Shown piece by piece: positions 13,104 to 23,960 of a stretch of DNA of 64,000 nucleotides; position 1 is the first letter of the stretch; every line of letters begins with the position of its first letter. A program made the position numbers and the translations under genes. The notes beneath the pieces are model-generated. The model searched no databases. It was not told the DNA's origin and saw only the letters and a list, made by a program, of their open reading frames with translations. This DNA comes from Microcebus murinus (Eukaryota; Chordata; Mammalia; Primates; Cheirogaleidae): the NCBI RefSeq assembly GCF_040939455.1, contig NC_134104.1, positions 10,005,501 to 10,069,500 on the forward strand, in the 5' to 3' direction.

Positions 13104-13508
13104 TTAAAATATATTTAAGGCAGCCTGCTCACCATCTTTTATGATCGATAGGTGCGCACACAGGCGTTCAACAATTCCAGCTTGGTATGCGTGGTATATG
13201 TGTGCATAATTCTTTTTAACGAGCATATCTAAGGCAATTAAGAATGGAGCCTGCATGGGAGTAACTGCAGTCCTGTTGAACGCCAACGAATTCCAGTTGA
13301 TTCTGCTGCCCTTGGCAACCTGGTAAACATTTTCTCTGGGAGAAATGCCGTAAACCAGGTTTGCCCTGTTTGCCTTTTGTGGCAGTCTGGCGGCCAGCTC
13401 CCTATGGAGAGTTATTGGTCCAGCAGTTAACCCAAGACGTTCTAATGTTCTCATCACAGAGTGTCGCTTAGCGATCAGACGGTAGCAATCGGCACGTTCT
13501 GCCTCCAC
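13104..13508 (-). CDS. Candidate terminal coding exon of an unrecognised antisense gene
   Basis: The minus strand is open for 134 codons and reads like a soluble protein. It has mixed composition, no low-complexity bias, and several CpG-containing codons; a sample is NWNSLAFNRTAVTPMQAPF. It ends in TAA at 13104, closely followed by AATAAA. I recognise no family. As a downstream exon, phase 0 would need the acceptor GAG at 13509, which is weak and sits only about 12 bases from a MER5A copy (13521-13681). An internal ATG (13452-13454) could also start it. Alternatives are an old retrocopy, a captured viral or transposon frame, or chance: a frame of this length is expected several times in 64 kb. 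See the matching segments at 15497-15725 and 22533-22783. Confidence 0.3.
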   Translation of the reverse strand: MEAERADCYRLIAKRHSVMRTLERLGLTAGPITLHRELAARLPQKANRANLVYGISPRENVYQVAKGSRINWNSLAFNRTAVTPMQAPFLIALDMLVKKNYAHIYHAYQAGIVERLCAHLSIIKDGEQAALNIF

Positions 13509-13520
13509 CTCTACCCTAGA

Positions 13521-13681
13521 CCGGTGCTTCTCAAACGTTTTGGTGCACGGGAGTCACCTGTGAATCTTGTTAAAATGCTGAGTCCCCTTAGTAGATCTCA
13601 GGTGGGGCCCAAGATTCTGCTTCTCTGACAAGCCCGTGGGCGATGCCAGCGCTGCCGGACGCTCTGTAATGAACTCCACCT
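13521..13681 (+). mobile_element. MER5A hAT-Charlie DNA transposon remnant
   Basis: The blocks GGTGCTTCTCAAACGTTTTG, GGGAGTCACCTGTGAATCTT, GTTAAAATGCTGAGTCCC and CAGGTGGGGCCCAAGATTCT follow the MER5A consensus in order. The 3' terminal repeat is decayed. Confidence 0.8.
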
Positions 13682-13990
13682 GGAGAGCTAGCAAAACGCC
13701 GAACCCTAAAGCGTGTCACGGCCGAACACTAATACAGAGCCCTTCTGTGGCCAAGACCTTGAACCTCTTCACATCACATTCACGCCCTATGCCCAGCAGG
13801 ACTGAGGAACACCCCAGGGTGAAGAGGAACACAGTAGGGACATGGCACGAGTCCTCATCCTACTGGCCTTCCCACCTGTGCCTTGAGCCTCTCTCCCTCC
13901 TCCAAGCACACGGCCGTCTGTCCCTGACTCTGCCGAAGCTTGTAAAGATCTGGTCATTTCTTCCTTTCTCCGTTGACTGGACTTTCTTAG

Positions 13991-14604
13991 CGTGAACTAA
14001 AATAAAATTTTAAGGCTCACCGCCTCCACCAGCTGATTGAATGGACCCCCTCCTGGCCAAAGAAATATCCTAAAACTAAATAGTCAGTCTGCAAGGAGGA
14101 GGGAGGTCAGACAGGCCTCATCATGCCCCCCATCCTCTCTTCTTAGAGACATCCTTTGTAACCCATTAACAGGCCTAAGGGTCTGCAAGACAAACCTGTA
14201 GGTCCTCAATTTACACAACAAATCTAAATCCGGTGGCTTATCTGATAAACAGCTCCTTATGTTGAAACATTCCAAGCCTTTAGACAAAGCTTGGTGTCTT
14301 TAATCAATTACAAGCCAAAGAATCTTTAAACCAACCTATAATCTCTAAGCCCCTGCTTCAGGATGGCCCACCTTTTCAGGCTGAATCAATGTATGCCTCC
14401 CACATATTGATTTATGACTTTACCTGTAACCCCTGCCTCCCTGAAATGTATAAAACCAAACTGTAACCCAACTATGGCTAGTCCACTTGCTCAAGGCTTC
14501 TTGAGCGTGGCTCCGGGTCATGGTCCTCAAATTCGGCTCAAAGTAACTCTCTCTAAAATTATTTTATAGAGTTTGGCTCTTTTTTTTTTTTTTTTCTGTT
14601 GACA
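13991..14604 (+). mobile_element. Solo ERV1-type LTR with 4-bp target duplication
   Basis: A 614-base element begins GTGAACTAAAATAAAATTTT (with CG where the sister copy has TG) and ends TGTTGACA. TTAG flanks it on both sides (13987-13990 and 14605-14608), the 4-bp duplication typical of class I retroviruses. A sister copy is at 63063-63702. A T-run at about 14579-14595 sits near its 3' end. No internal retroviral sequence is present, so it is a solo LTR. Confidence 0.85.
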
Positions 14605-15496
14605 TTAGCAAGGAAGGTTTCTAGAACTGTCGGTCATCTAAGTCCCCCCCTGGAGACCCATGAGCCCTACTCTTAAGTCTTCATTCTAAGTTGTTTTTTG
14701 TTTTTGTTTTTTTTTTTTTTAACACAGCCCACTTGTCTTCATTCTCCAACATGTAGGGAAAGGGTTCTGGAAAGTTCAGAGAGACAAGAAGGGATTTCAA
14801 CATTAGTGGCAAAAAGGAAAATGCCAGAAGCTCAATGAACAAGGGTTTAGGAGGTCTAAGAATTCCTTAAGACCTGAAAGAATCAAGAAAGAATGTTCAC
14901 CAGGGGGTTGTCCCAGCGTGGAAACTTCGGGCAGCTGTAACTCAGAATCACCAATTGTCAGAACGTGGGTTTGGGACCAGCTGAAGACGTCGTTAAGCCT
15001 GAGTGGCACAGGGGCTCTCTGCCTCCTCCTGTTTTCCCCTGATTGCCCCAGTGGAAATAGGTTAATCTTTAATTGGTTATTTTAATACCATGGAATTTTC
15101 AAATAAACCAGCACATCGACATCATTATCTTAAAATCCTAGGAAATATGATTCAGGGTTTGTCATTATTTTTTTCCAAGGAAGAAACAATTATAGATATT
15201 TTCTGCAAGGGTAAATTTCTGTGACTTTTCCAGCCGGCGGGCCTTCTTACACACCATTACGCACCATTTGAAAAGGAACAGTGTTCGGGGTTTAAGATTA
15301 AAAATAGCTACTACTGGCATGCATACATTTTTGATATTTTCTCTTTATGTAAATGGGTGCCTTTGAAGCCTTTCTACGGTTTCTCTTGGGTCTTCAGTTA
15401 AAAAAAAAAAAAAAAGAGTTCCATTCCAAATGCTTGCCAAGAATGTGGCATTTGAAAAGGCGAGTTTAATCATTTTCATGGAATCGCTTGTCTTAC
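14605..15496. other. Intronic sequence between the solo LTR and the candidate exon at 15497
   Basis: Only homopolymer runs stand out (T-run about 14707-14720, A-run about 15401-15415). I see no gene signal. If the antisense gene model is right, this is part of its last intron. Confidence 0.5.
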
Positions 15497-15725
15497 TTTA
15501 TCAACATCAGTGAGTTGTGTGGTTTTGCATACGCGGATGAGTTGCGGCTCGGTACTGGAGTGTGGCAGGATGTGAATTCCATCAGATACGCGATAAGGCT
15601 CTGCCCGCACCGCTGAATGCGTCCGCAGGTAGCTGGGTGTGCCCCAGCGGGGTAGACTGGAGCCGTCATTCCATTCGTGTCTAATCATTTTTTCAGAAAC
15701 CTTTCCTTGAAAACATTCAAGCAAA
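15497..15725 (-). CDS. Candidate internal coding exon of an unrecognised antisense gene
   Basis: On the minus strand, an acceptor TTCCTATCTACAG precedes 15725 and a good donor AAA/GTAAGA follows 15497. The 229 bases are open in one frame (1 base + 76 codons), with natural composition and many CpGs; a sample is HEWNDGSSLPRWGTPSYLR. The incoming phase (one base needed) matches the outgoing phase of the candidate exon at 22533-22783. The outgoing phase 0 matches the frame of 13104-13508. No known domain is recognised. The CpG density (about 15530-15640) contrasts with neighbouring intron and resembles coding sequence. Chance agreement is still possible. Confidence 0.3.
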
Positions 15726-15801
15726 CTGTAGATAGGAACCTGGGCTCCTGCAGAAACCCTCTGTGACATTTTATATTGTTACCTACGCTGAAGTTGGAAG
15801 C

Positions 15802-16169
15802 TGTGTCTGTCTGCTTGGGCTGCCAGGACAAATGCCATAGACTAGGTGGCTTAATATTGTCTCAGGGACTAGGAGGCTGGACGCCCAAGATCAAGGTGAT
15901 GGCCACGCTGCTTTCTTCTGAGGCTTGTAGGTGACACTTTCTCTGTCTTCACGTGGTCTTTCCTCTGTCTGGTGCCCCTTTGTGTGTTCAAATCTCCTCC
16001 TCTCACAGTGACACCAGGCAGATTGGATTAGGGCCCACCCTAACTGCCTCAGTTTAACTTAATCGCCTCTTTAAAGGCTTTACCCCCATGTACAGTCACT
16101 TTCTGAGGGACAGAGGGTTAGGACTCCAGTGTAGGGATTTTAGGGAGGGATGAAATTCAACTTATAACA
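15802..16169 (-). mobile_element. MaLR (MLT1/MST-type) LTR, antisense
   Basis: The order GCTTGGGCTGCCAGGACAAA, AGACTAGGTGGCTTAATATT, GGCTGGACGCCCAAGATCAA and AGGGCCCACCCTAACTGCCT is the reverse of the MLT1/MST LTR consensus. A diverged 5-bp duplication (AAGCT/AAGTT) may flank it. Confidence 0.7.
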
Positions 16170-18269
16170 AAGTTCATAGAAACTTCAATTTGCAGAACAG
16201 TTTCTCAGACTCGGTTATTTTGCTGTTCTTCCATTTCTTTTTGAGAATAGTTCTGTCTTCCTCTTGGTGGGGAGATTGGCAGATCTAGTACTTTATTGTG
16301 GAAGTAAGAATTGGAACAATTATAATTCTCTAAGTGACTTCTGTAGAAACACATCCAGGACATTCTGCAGAGAACAGGGTGGACCTTTGCCACTCAGGAG
16401 TCCTGGCTGTGCTTCTCCTGTTCTTACCTGCCCTGCTTCCCTGTCCTCGTGCTGCCCCGGAGCTGCCCCCTGTGGCAGGAACATCAGAATGCCATCTGGG
16501 TCTGTGTTCAGTAGCTCCTGGAGTCAATCTGGGTGGTCAGGTCTGCCCTGGGGAGCTACTGACTCCTCAGGGAACCATGGCGTGGTCATCTCTGGGCCCT
16601 AGCAGCAGCGGGCAGGGTCAGTGCCTGTAGTATTCATTGAAGTAATGAATGCATGGATGGGTGGATGAACAAATGAATGAAATGATAACATTGGCAAACC
16701 CCTTCCCAGCTACCTGCACTCAGAAGTCTCCCAGAACGTCAGCCATGAGGCACTGACCTCCTCCTGGTCTGCATCACTGCCCTGCACCTTGGGGACATGA
16801 CCTCAGGGAGAGTGGCTGTAGGTGCCACCGCTGAAGTTAAACCTGGTTTTGCTTTACGTACATTGGAAACGAGGCAGGTGTCATGCAGTCCTGTTGAAAC
16901 CTGGACTGGAGGGCCGCCAGCCCCACCCTGACTGTGAGAGAGTATTAATTTTCTCCGTTTCCCTCCCTCATTTGTCATTTTGGGGGATCCTATGTACTCA
17001 CCACTAATGCTGATCTTGAGCACCCACAATGAATCATCTGATGATATACGTGTCTTCAAACTCGAAACCAGATTAGAGCATCACTCAAACCACCAACAGG
17101 CTAGAAAATGAGCATTGCTGTAAAAGAAGAAAAAAATAATAATTATATAATAAAGTCATAGGTTAAGCCTCCGAAAGTGCCCGCATGGCAAATTTTACAT
17201 TTTTGCATGCAGGCCACCATAAGCGTGGCTCGTGGCTCTCTGTCTCCCCTTCTTTCACCCAGCGCCTTCGAGGGTCACAGAGGGCATGAGTCAGAACACG
17301 CAGCACGCACAGCACGCATGGGCACGCACCTTAGTGGCACAGTCACGCCTTCCTCTCGTCACGTGGGATGGAAACAGTAAAGAGCGTGAGCCACTGAAGC
17401 CACTGAGGGAGAACTTCAGACATGACACTATTCGGTTATTGGCCAGCGCCCAGCAAACAAAATCACATACACGGTCCCTGTCCTGGGTGTTGGACCACAA
17501 CAAGCCAGTTTTTTTAGAAGCGCAATTTACCAAAACCATCAATCCTGCGCAAAATAAGTGCAAAGAGGAAAAGTATGCATTTTTTTTTGTAATTGCTTTG
17601 TACTCTAGGATAGTCCTTTACTTGATTTTATGATATGAGCTTAGAAGAAATATAATTTTTTTAGATGGCACTAAGACATAATTTAACATTCTTCTGACAG
17701 CATATTTTGCACTGAACGTTAGTGGGTTTATTGACAGATGTAGAAGTTTAATGGCTTCCTAAATTATCATGAATAATGTTTTTTAATTAAAGCTATATTT
17801 ATTTTGATGTTAAGCAATATATCAATTTTGTCACACTATAAAGACAAAGATTTTATAAGTACTATAATGATACGTAAAGTATGCTCAATAAAGCTCTTAA
17901 AAAGCATTATACTCATATTTCAAAAATTTGAATATTGCAGATAATTTACATTCCAAGCATGTATTGCCTTAACATTTTTATTGTTTTTACCCTTTTGAAA
18001 ACTCTACTTTCCCAGTTTAAACCTGAAAACTCAGCTTTCCCAGGTTAAGAGTACATTAAAGGGCTTTCACAGAAATCAGATATGTCACTTTATTATTAAT
18101 AGGAGAACTGATTTGATTATTGATATGTTAATTACAAAATTCTTAAACACCCAGCACATATCTAGCTATGCAAAACAAATTGCATGTATAGCTTGGAAAA
18201 CAAAAAGTCCACCGTTGGGAAAACACATTAAATGTCTTAATTCAGTGCTTCCCAAAAAGCGGTAAAATG
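16170..18269. other. Intronic sequence, no recognised element
   Basis: The first part is GC-moderate; from 17,600 on it is very AT-rich. No gene or repeat is supported. Confidence 0.5.
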
Positions 18270-18339
18270 CAAGTTGTTAAGGCTTAGGATCCATAGACCC
18301 TGGTTCAAACTCCTGGTTCCAAAACTGAGTGATGGTGGG
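18270..18339 (+). repeat. MIR SINE, left half (split by LTR insertion)
   Basis: TAGACCCTGGTTCAAACTCC corresponds to the MIR segment before the tRNA-like core. It stops at 18339, where an LTR inserted. The continuation resumes at 19040. GTGGG at 18335-18339 is the left copy of the LTR's target duplication. Confidence 0.6.
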
Positions 18340-18655
18340 TGTCTCCATTGCTCAGGCTGCTATAAAAAAATATCATAGAGCTGGTGCATTGAACAATAGA
18401 AATCAATTTCTGGCTGTGGTGGGGGCTGGAAGTCTGAGAGCAGGGTGCCAGCATGGGTGGTTCTTGGTGAGGGCTCTCTTCCTGGCTTGCAGACTGTCAC
18501 CTTCTTGCTGTGTCCTCACATGGTGTGAAAAAAGAGAACAAATCGTTTGGCCTCTTTTTATAAAGAAGGGCACTAATCCCATCATAAGGATCCTACCCCT
18601 CATGATTGCACCTCACCCTAATTGTTTGCCAAAGGCCCCAGCTCCAAATATCATC
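18340..18655 (-). mobile_element. MaLR (MLT1-type) LTR, antisense, first part (rest at 19000-19039)
   Basis: It begins TGTCTCCATTGCTCAGGCTG and continues through GTGAGGGCTCTCTTCCTGGC and GCTGTGTCCTCACATGGTGT, the reverse of the MLT1 LTR. The remainder, ending CAACCCGTAGCA, is at 19000-19039. The outer target duplication is GTGGG/GTGAG. Confidence 0.75.
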
Positions 18656-18999
18656 TGTCTTTGTTTTCTGTCGCTATAACAAAATACCACCGACTGGGTA
18701 GTTTATAAAGAAGAGAGATTTATTTGGTTTACATTTCTGGGAGCTGAGAAGTCCACGAGCATGGCACTGGGATCTGGCCTGGGCCATCCCATGCTGGAAG
18801 GCAAGGACAGAAGTGAGCTCCCAAGACAGAGAGAAGAAATCAGGCCGAACTCATGCTTTTTGTCAGCAACCCACTCCCTCTATAGCTCACTCACTCCTGC
18901 CTTAATGGCATTCATCACCTCATGAAGACCCGCCTCTGTCACAGTGGCAATTATGTCTCTAACACACGGACTTTTAGGGGACACGTTCACACCGTCGCA
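18656..18999 (-). mobile_element. MaLR (MST/MLT1-type) LTR, antisense, inserted into the first
   Basis: It begins TGTCTTTGTTTTCTGTCGCT and includes ACCGACTGGGTAGTTTATAA, the reverse of an MST/MLT1 LTR end. It is bracketed by TCATC (18651-18655) and CCATC (19000-19004), a diverged 5-bp duplication. After it, the older LTR resumes. Confidence 0.75.
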
Positions 19000-19039
19000 C
19001 CATCACGTTGCGGGTATGGACAGAATTCAACCCGTAGCA
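19000..19039 (-). mobile_element. Remainder of the older MaLR LTR
   Basis: CCATCACGTTGCGGGTATGG then CAACCCGTAGCA continues the LTR that was interrupted at 18655. It is followed directly by GTGAG, the right copy of the outer target duplication. Confidence 0.65.
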
Positions 19040-19100
19040 GTGAGCAAGGTACTTAATTGATCTCATTCTCCTGGCTTCTTCATGACAGCTTTCTACCTTA
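19040..19100 (+). repeat. MIR SINE, right half
   Basis: CAAGGTACTTAATTGATCTC then ATTCTCCTGGCTTCTTCAT corresponds to the MIR stretch GGCAAGTTACTTAACCTCTC and onward. It continues the copy broken at 18339. Confidence 0.6.
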
Positions 19101-19203
19101 TCTGTTGGGACTACTTTTTCCAAATGACACATCCCCTGGGGTATATTTGCATACCTGGCAGGGAGCAGGTGAGGTAGACGTGCCGTGGAAAGAGCAGCAA
19201 GTC

Positions 19204-19538
<335 letters not shown>

Positions 19539-19554
19539 AAAGAGCAGCAGGTCT

Positions 19555-22530
19555 AATCGAGAAGCCTGCTGCAGTGACAGTCCCTCTTTTGGCTCCGCTG
19601 GAGACAGCCCCTTTCTCTCAGGCGTGTGAGACAGTCCTCCACAGCCCCTGAGCGAAGGGGTCCAAACCCTTCCCTGATTCCTCTGCAGCTTGACCCTGGT
19701 GGTGGGGGCTGCAGCCTGATGGGAGTTTGTCTGTGGCCCTTTGTGTGCCAAAGAAAACACCACCGGCAAAATCCACTGCTTTGTTCACTGTAGACCTCTC
19801 AAAAGTATAGACCCCAAAATAGGATTGGGGAAATATTTATTCATGTACATACATCTCTGTTCTCCAGAAAGCCATTTTTAATAAGTCATGTACTCATGAC
19901 TAATCTTTTTCTCCACTTTTAAAAATTTTCCAGCTAGGACATAGTAATGGGTCAAGCTACTTATACCTTTCCTGTTTCCCCTTTTAATGGGAAAAACACA
20001 CTGTCTTTCCGTATCTCAAATGGAATTGAACGTTTCTTGTAAAATATACATCTCAGGGAAAAACCCATTGCTATTCTAGACCAGCTTCCTCCTATTCTTC
20101 AGTTCCTGGTACGGTGGGTGTTGTTTGTACCTTCTGACTTCTACTTTCTTAGTTGGAGAGTTATAATTATTTGCTTACTAGTATTTGCGTGTGCATTGTT
20201 TATCTTCCCACTATAAAGATAGTTTTGCTTTTAAGCTACAATGGTTTTTCTTATTCACGTTGTGCTTTCTTCTTTGCATCCGCTTCTAAAATAAATAGGG
20301 GTTACATGTCTGTTGACAATCTATTAACAGCATTATTGGAATTTTTCACATAATTTAATTTCAAATAATTAAATTAAATTAAAATAATTTAATTGAATTG
20401 TACCAGTAAATGATTTTAAGTTAGAGCCTATGAGTTTGAAACAAAGAAAACAAGTTTTTTTCCTACATTTAAGAAAAAAAGGACCTAATGATAAGGAAGA
20501 AACTGCCAACAGATACTACGAAGTCAGCATTTTAATGTCATTTTCTCTCAGAGCCTGAGCATAGAAAGTCCCCGGCCTACTGGCAAGAAATATTGGCGGG
20601 AAGAGAGTGTTACTAGGTGGGATATTTTAATGGAAAGAAGTAAGCTTTTGCCCGGTCTGATTTCTAGCCATTTTCTAAATTACTGAAATGCTTGTTTTTA
20701 TGCCTTTTATTTCAGTAAATTGCTTTCTTTTACCATCCTTCACATGGTCCAAGAGAATGGTGTATCTCTGAGGAATTTCATTTTATTTAAAACTGACTGA
20801 GCTTTCAACACCCCTATCTGTGTTTTTCAACCCAGCAGCTGAGATATGGACGATGTCATTGTCTCCTTTGGACCTCACGGAAGGGAGCTCTGTATTAAAA
20901 GAGCTCATTCTTTCCTGTTGAGCAAAGAAACTAAATGAATGCATTTGGTGTGTGGAGTTATTCTTAGGATGTTAGAACAACCTGCTAAATTTTAGATTCC
21001 AGGGTTGTTATGCTCCAAGGGTGGTGCTGCTACTCCTGGGGGGGTGGGGCGGCGTTTGAAAATCCCTGGGAGACTCTTGGACTGGGGGAGAGCGGCTGGC
21101 ATTTGGGGGAGGAGGCACCGACAAGCAGGGGCGATAAACAGTCCAGAACGCAAGGGACGGGGCCACGCAAGGAGGCATTGTTTCCTCCAAGTGCCATCAG
21201 TGTTGAGAAACACTGAGAGGAATTCCAGCCTTGCAGAATATCAGAACCCACGGGAGCTTCGTGTCTGGCCCTCCTCGTTCAGGAGGGCACACTGACTGTG
21301 CCCGTCTGTCGTGTCAGTGTTTTCCTTTCTCTCATGCCCCACGTGGCAGCCGTTCTCGTCAGAAACCACAAGGAGCCCGAGACATACTTCCTCATTTCTG
21401 GAACGACTTTCTTTAGTCGTGGCTCATGTCAGTCTCTGTGGGGACCAACACACATGTACCCCACTAGCAAAACCTTCTGCTAGAAAATGTCACGCTGGTA
21501 TTCAGATCGTCCTCCGGCCGGGTTCTGGAAGCGTGGGCCGCGTGGGCCACGCGTGCCACCGGCCGGTCAAAACTGCCCGTCGTGCAGTGCTGCCGTCTGC
21601 CCGCAAGATCAGGAAGCAAACTCGAGCTGACGCTGAGACAAGGGCAGTGCGGTGAGCCTGCTTCTGTGGCTTGGCTCTGCCCTGGCCTTTCGGCTCAGTC
21701 TCCCTGGGAGAACACATCCCGCCAAGAAGGCCCGTCCAGCCTGCACCCCGGTTGCAGGCCCGGGGCTCAGGACAGGTAGTCCCAGCGGCTCTCACTCCAG
21801 CTGACGGCGGGGAGCAGGTGACGTAACAAGGTTTGCAAACACGAAGTCACACATCGCATGGCTCCTTGTGTGTGACTGCTCCTTGGCCTTCCAGCATAGA
21901 TCCTGAAGTTCATGTCATGCAGCCTTTTAGAGGCTTTCCTGCCCACAAGGTGCTCTTGTCACCTCTTCTGTGTGTGTCCCTCATCCTGCTGGAACAGGAT
22001 AGGAAGCAGGAACCATGTCTTAGGCTTTTGGAGCTCCTAGTAGAGTACTGAGCGCCTGCTATTGGCTTGGTGAGTATTTCCAGATTGGTTTGAATGTGAG
22101 CTTTTTGAAGGAATAACCATAGCACTGTACCACCCTCCTCTCTGTGTCTCTGGCGAAGTCAGGTACTTAGCTGCATGCATTTGTTCAACAAAATATTTAT
22201 GGAGTGTTTTAAGTGTTCCAGGGTCTGTGACTTGGTCTGCCCTTAGTGGAGGAAACCAATCAAAATGTGACAAGTGCTAAGAACTAGAGGTTCCTGTTGT
22301 TATAAGGATATATAATAGAAGTAATCTGACCCAGTCCTGTGGTTCAAGAAGGCCCATGGCAGATCCTTCATAAAGGGTGGCTGGACGAACGGAGAAATGA
22401 GTGATTTTCCTTTCGGCTTGGAAGTCTGTTTTTAACCCCAATCAGCCCACACAAGAATCTGTTCAGTGTAGGTGCTAGAACAATAGGTGTGTCATCTCCA
22501 GGTAGGCAGCACCCAGCCCTGGAAGACCCC
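19555..22530. other. Intronic sequence with a CpG-dense patch (about 21505-21730)
   Basis: AT-rich to about 20,800 (an AATTAAATT palindrome-like stretch lies at 20365-20400), then GC-richer. Around 21505-21730 nearly 20 CpGs occur, including CCGCGTGGGCCACGCG. Frames on both strands there are explained by base composition. Confidence 0.5.
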
Positions 22531-22532
22531 AC

Positions 22533-22783
22533 CTGTGCCAGGAATTTTCCCCTGTAACTGACTTGCTGCCTTGAATTCTCCCCTTAGCGATGCATTCCTT
22601 TGGGGTTGAGACTTTGATCTCCAGAATTTGCTGATTAGATACAAATCTCTGGAAGGCCTTGTTCGTTAAGCAGTTGTCATCATTAATGGGAAAACCTTTA
22701 TTAGATAACATTCCAGTCTCGTTAGAAGGGAGATTCAGATGAAGGGGCTCTCCCGGGAGAAAGGGGAGGGCCTGGATGTGATT
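22533..22783 (-). CDS. Candidate coding exon of an unrecognised antisense gene (strong acceptor)
   Basis: On the minus strand, a roughly 50-base pyrimidine-rich tract ending GGTCCCAG precedes 22783. This is a strong-looking acceptor. The frame is then open for 83 codons plus two bases to a donor CACAG/GTGGGG at 22532; a sample is TNKAFQRFVSNQQILEIK. The outgoing phase fits the acceptor of the candidate exon at 15725. No family is recognised and no start codon exon is identified upstream. It might instead be old retroelement internal sequence I cannot name. Confidence 0.27.
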
Positions 22784-22795
22784 CTGGGACCGCAA

Positions 22796-23454
22796 GAAGA
22801 ATGGAGAAAATAATGCAGATGAGGAAGGAGTAGATTTAGGGACAAGGCAATGACGAGAAAGAATTCAAGTAGTTTTGCTCAGAGAAGGCATGGTGCTGGG
22901 TTCATTTGCCATGCCCGGATGAGAGGTTTCCCAGAGAATGGCAGATACTCTCTGCTGGCCACACTCTGGGGCCTGCGTGATGCGCTTTTTGGGCTTTGCT
23001 AGCACTCGTGCAAAGCTGGGCCCAGCTACACAGCAGGACAGAACCAGGTGACTGGCTGTTCTCATGGCACCCACACAGCCCTGACCCCAGTGAGAACGGC
23101 TCAGCCAGCACAACTGATGAATCAGGTGTTTCTCCAGATAAAGACGGTTGGCAGGAGAGACCACCAAAGAAAAGCAAAATCAATATTTTCTAGTGAAAGC
23201 CCTGTTTTTAGAGATATTTAGCTAAAAAAACAGGATTCTTTGAATACCCGGCATTCCAAAATATTAATGGGTTAAAAACGACAGTTTGGGGATTGTGCAT
23301 AATACAGTGCAAACAAATTAAAAGCCATGATACCAAACCACTGTGCAAAAAAAGGGGCAGGCAGGTTTTCTCTCCAGCTACCCTTTAACTTTACATGGTG
23401 TGTCTATTAACTGTAATTACCCTGACCATTGCAATACAACATGGGGGGGGGGGG
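22796..23454. other. Intronic sequence, no recognised element
   Basis: Ordinary intron. A G-run at 23443-23454 ends the segment. Minus-strand frames at 22865-23183 are not protein-like. Confidence 0.5.
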
Positions 23455-23960
23455 CTTTTTTGTTGTTACAAAAGTAATAAAGGTTCACTGTGGAAATTCT
23501 GGTAAATCCAAATAAGCAGAAAGTAAAACATTGCAATCTTCTTTGATACTACAGCACACATTCTTTCCTTTCACCAAAATAGAGTCACAGCAGTAAACAT
23601 TGCTTTGTAACCTGCTTTTTTCTTTTAACAGCAAGTCTTGAATGTCTTTTCGTATCATTAAATAGCTTTCACCTCCTTAACTGTGAGTGCTTCGATAGTC
23701 TACCAAATAGATTTAGCATATTTGTCATCTGGTCATGGATCATGATATTTTATTTGCATAAAAATATATTATTTGCAATGGTATTTTGTTTGCCTTGCAG
23801 GGACATATTTGCATCTAAATCTTTGCTCATTATCATGAGGGTTTCCTTAGAATAAAATCCTAGCGGTGAAATTATTGGGTCAATCTTCGGGGTTTTGGTT
23901 GACATAGTCTATACTGAAAGTTTAAACTGTTGCGTTTAATACTGGTTTTGCCCATCTTCC
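23455..23960. repeat. Old L1 (L1M) 3' fragment
   Basis: The order TTGCTTTGTAACCTGCTTTT, AAGTCTTGAATGTCTTTTCG, CCTTAGAATAAAATCCTAGC and GGTGAAATTATTGGGTCAAT is the well-known order of the L1M 3' region. Confidence 0.75.
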
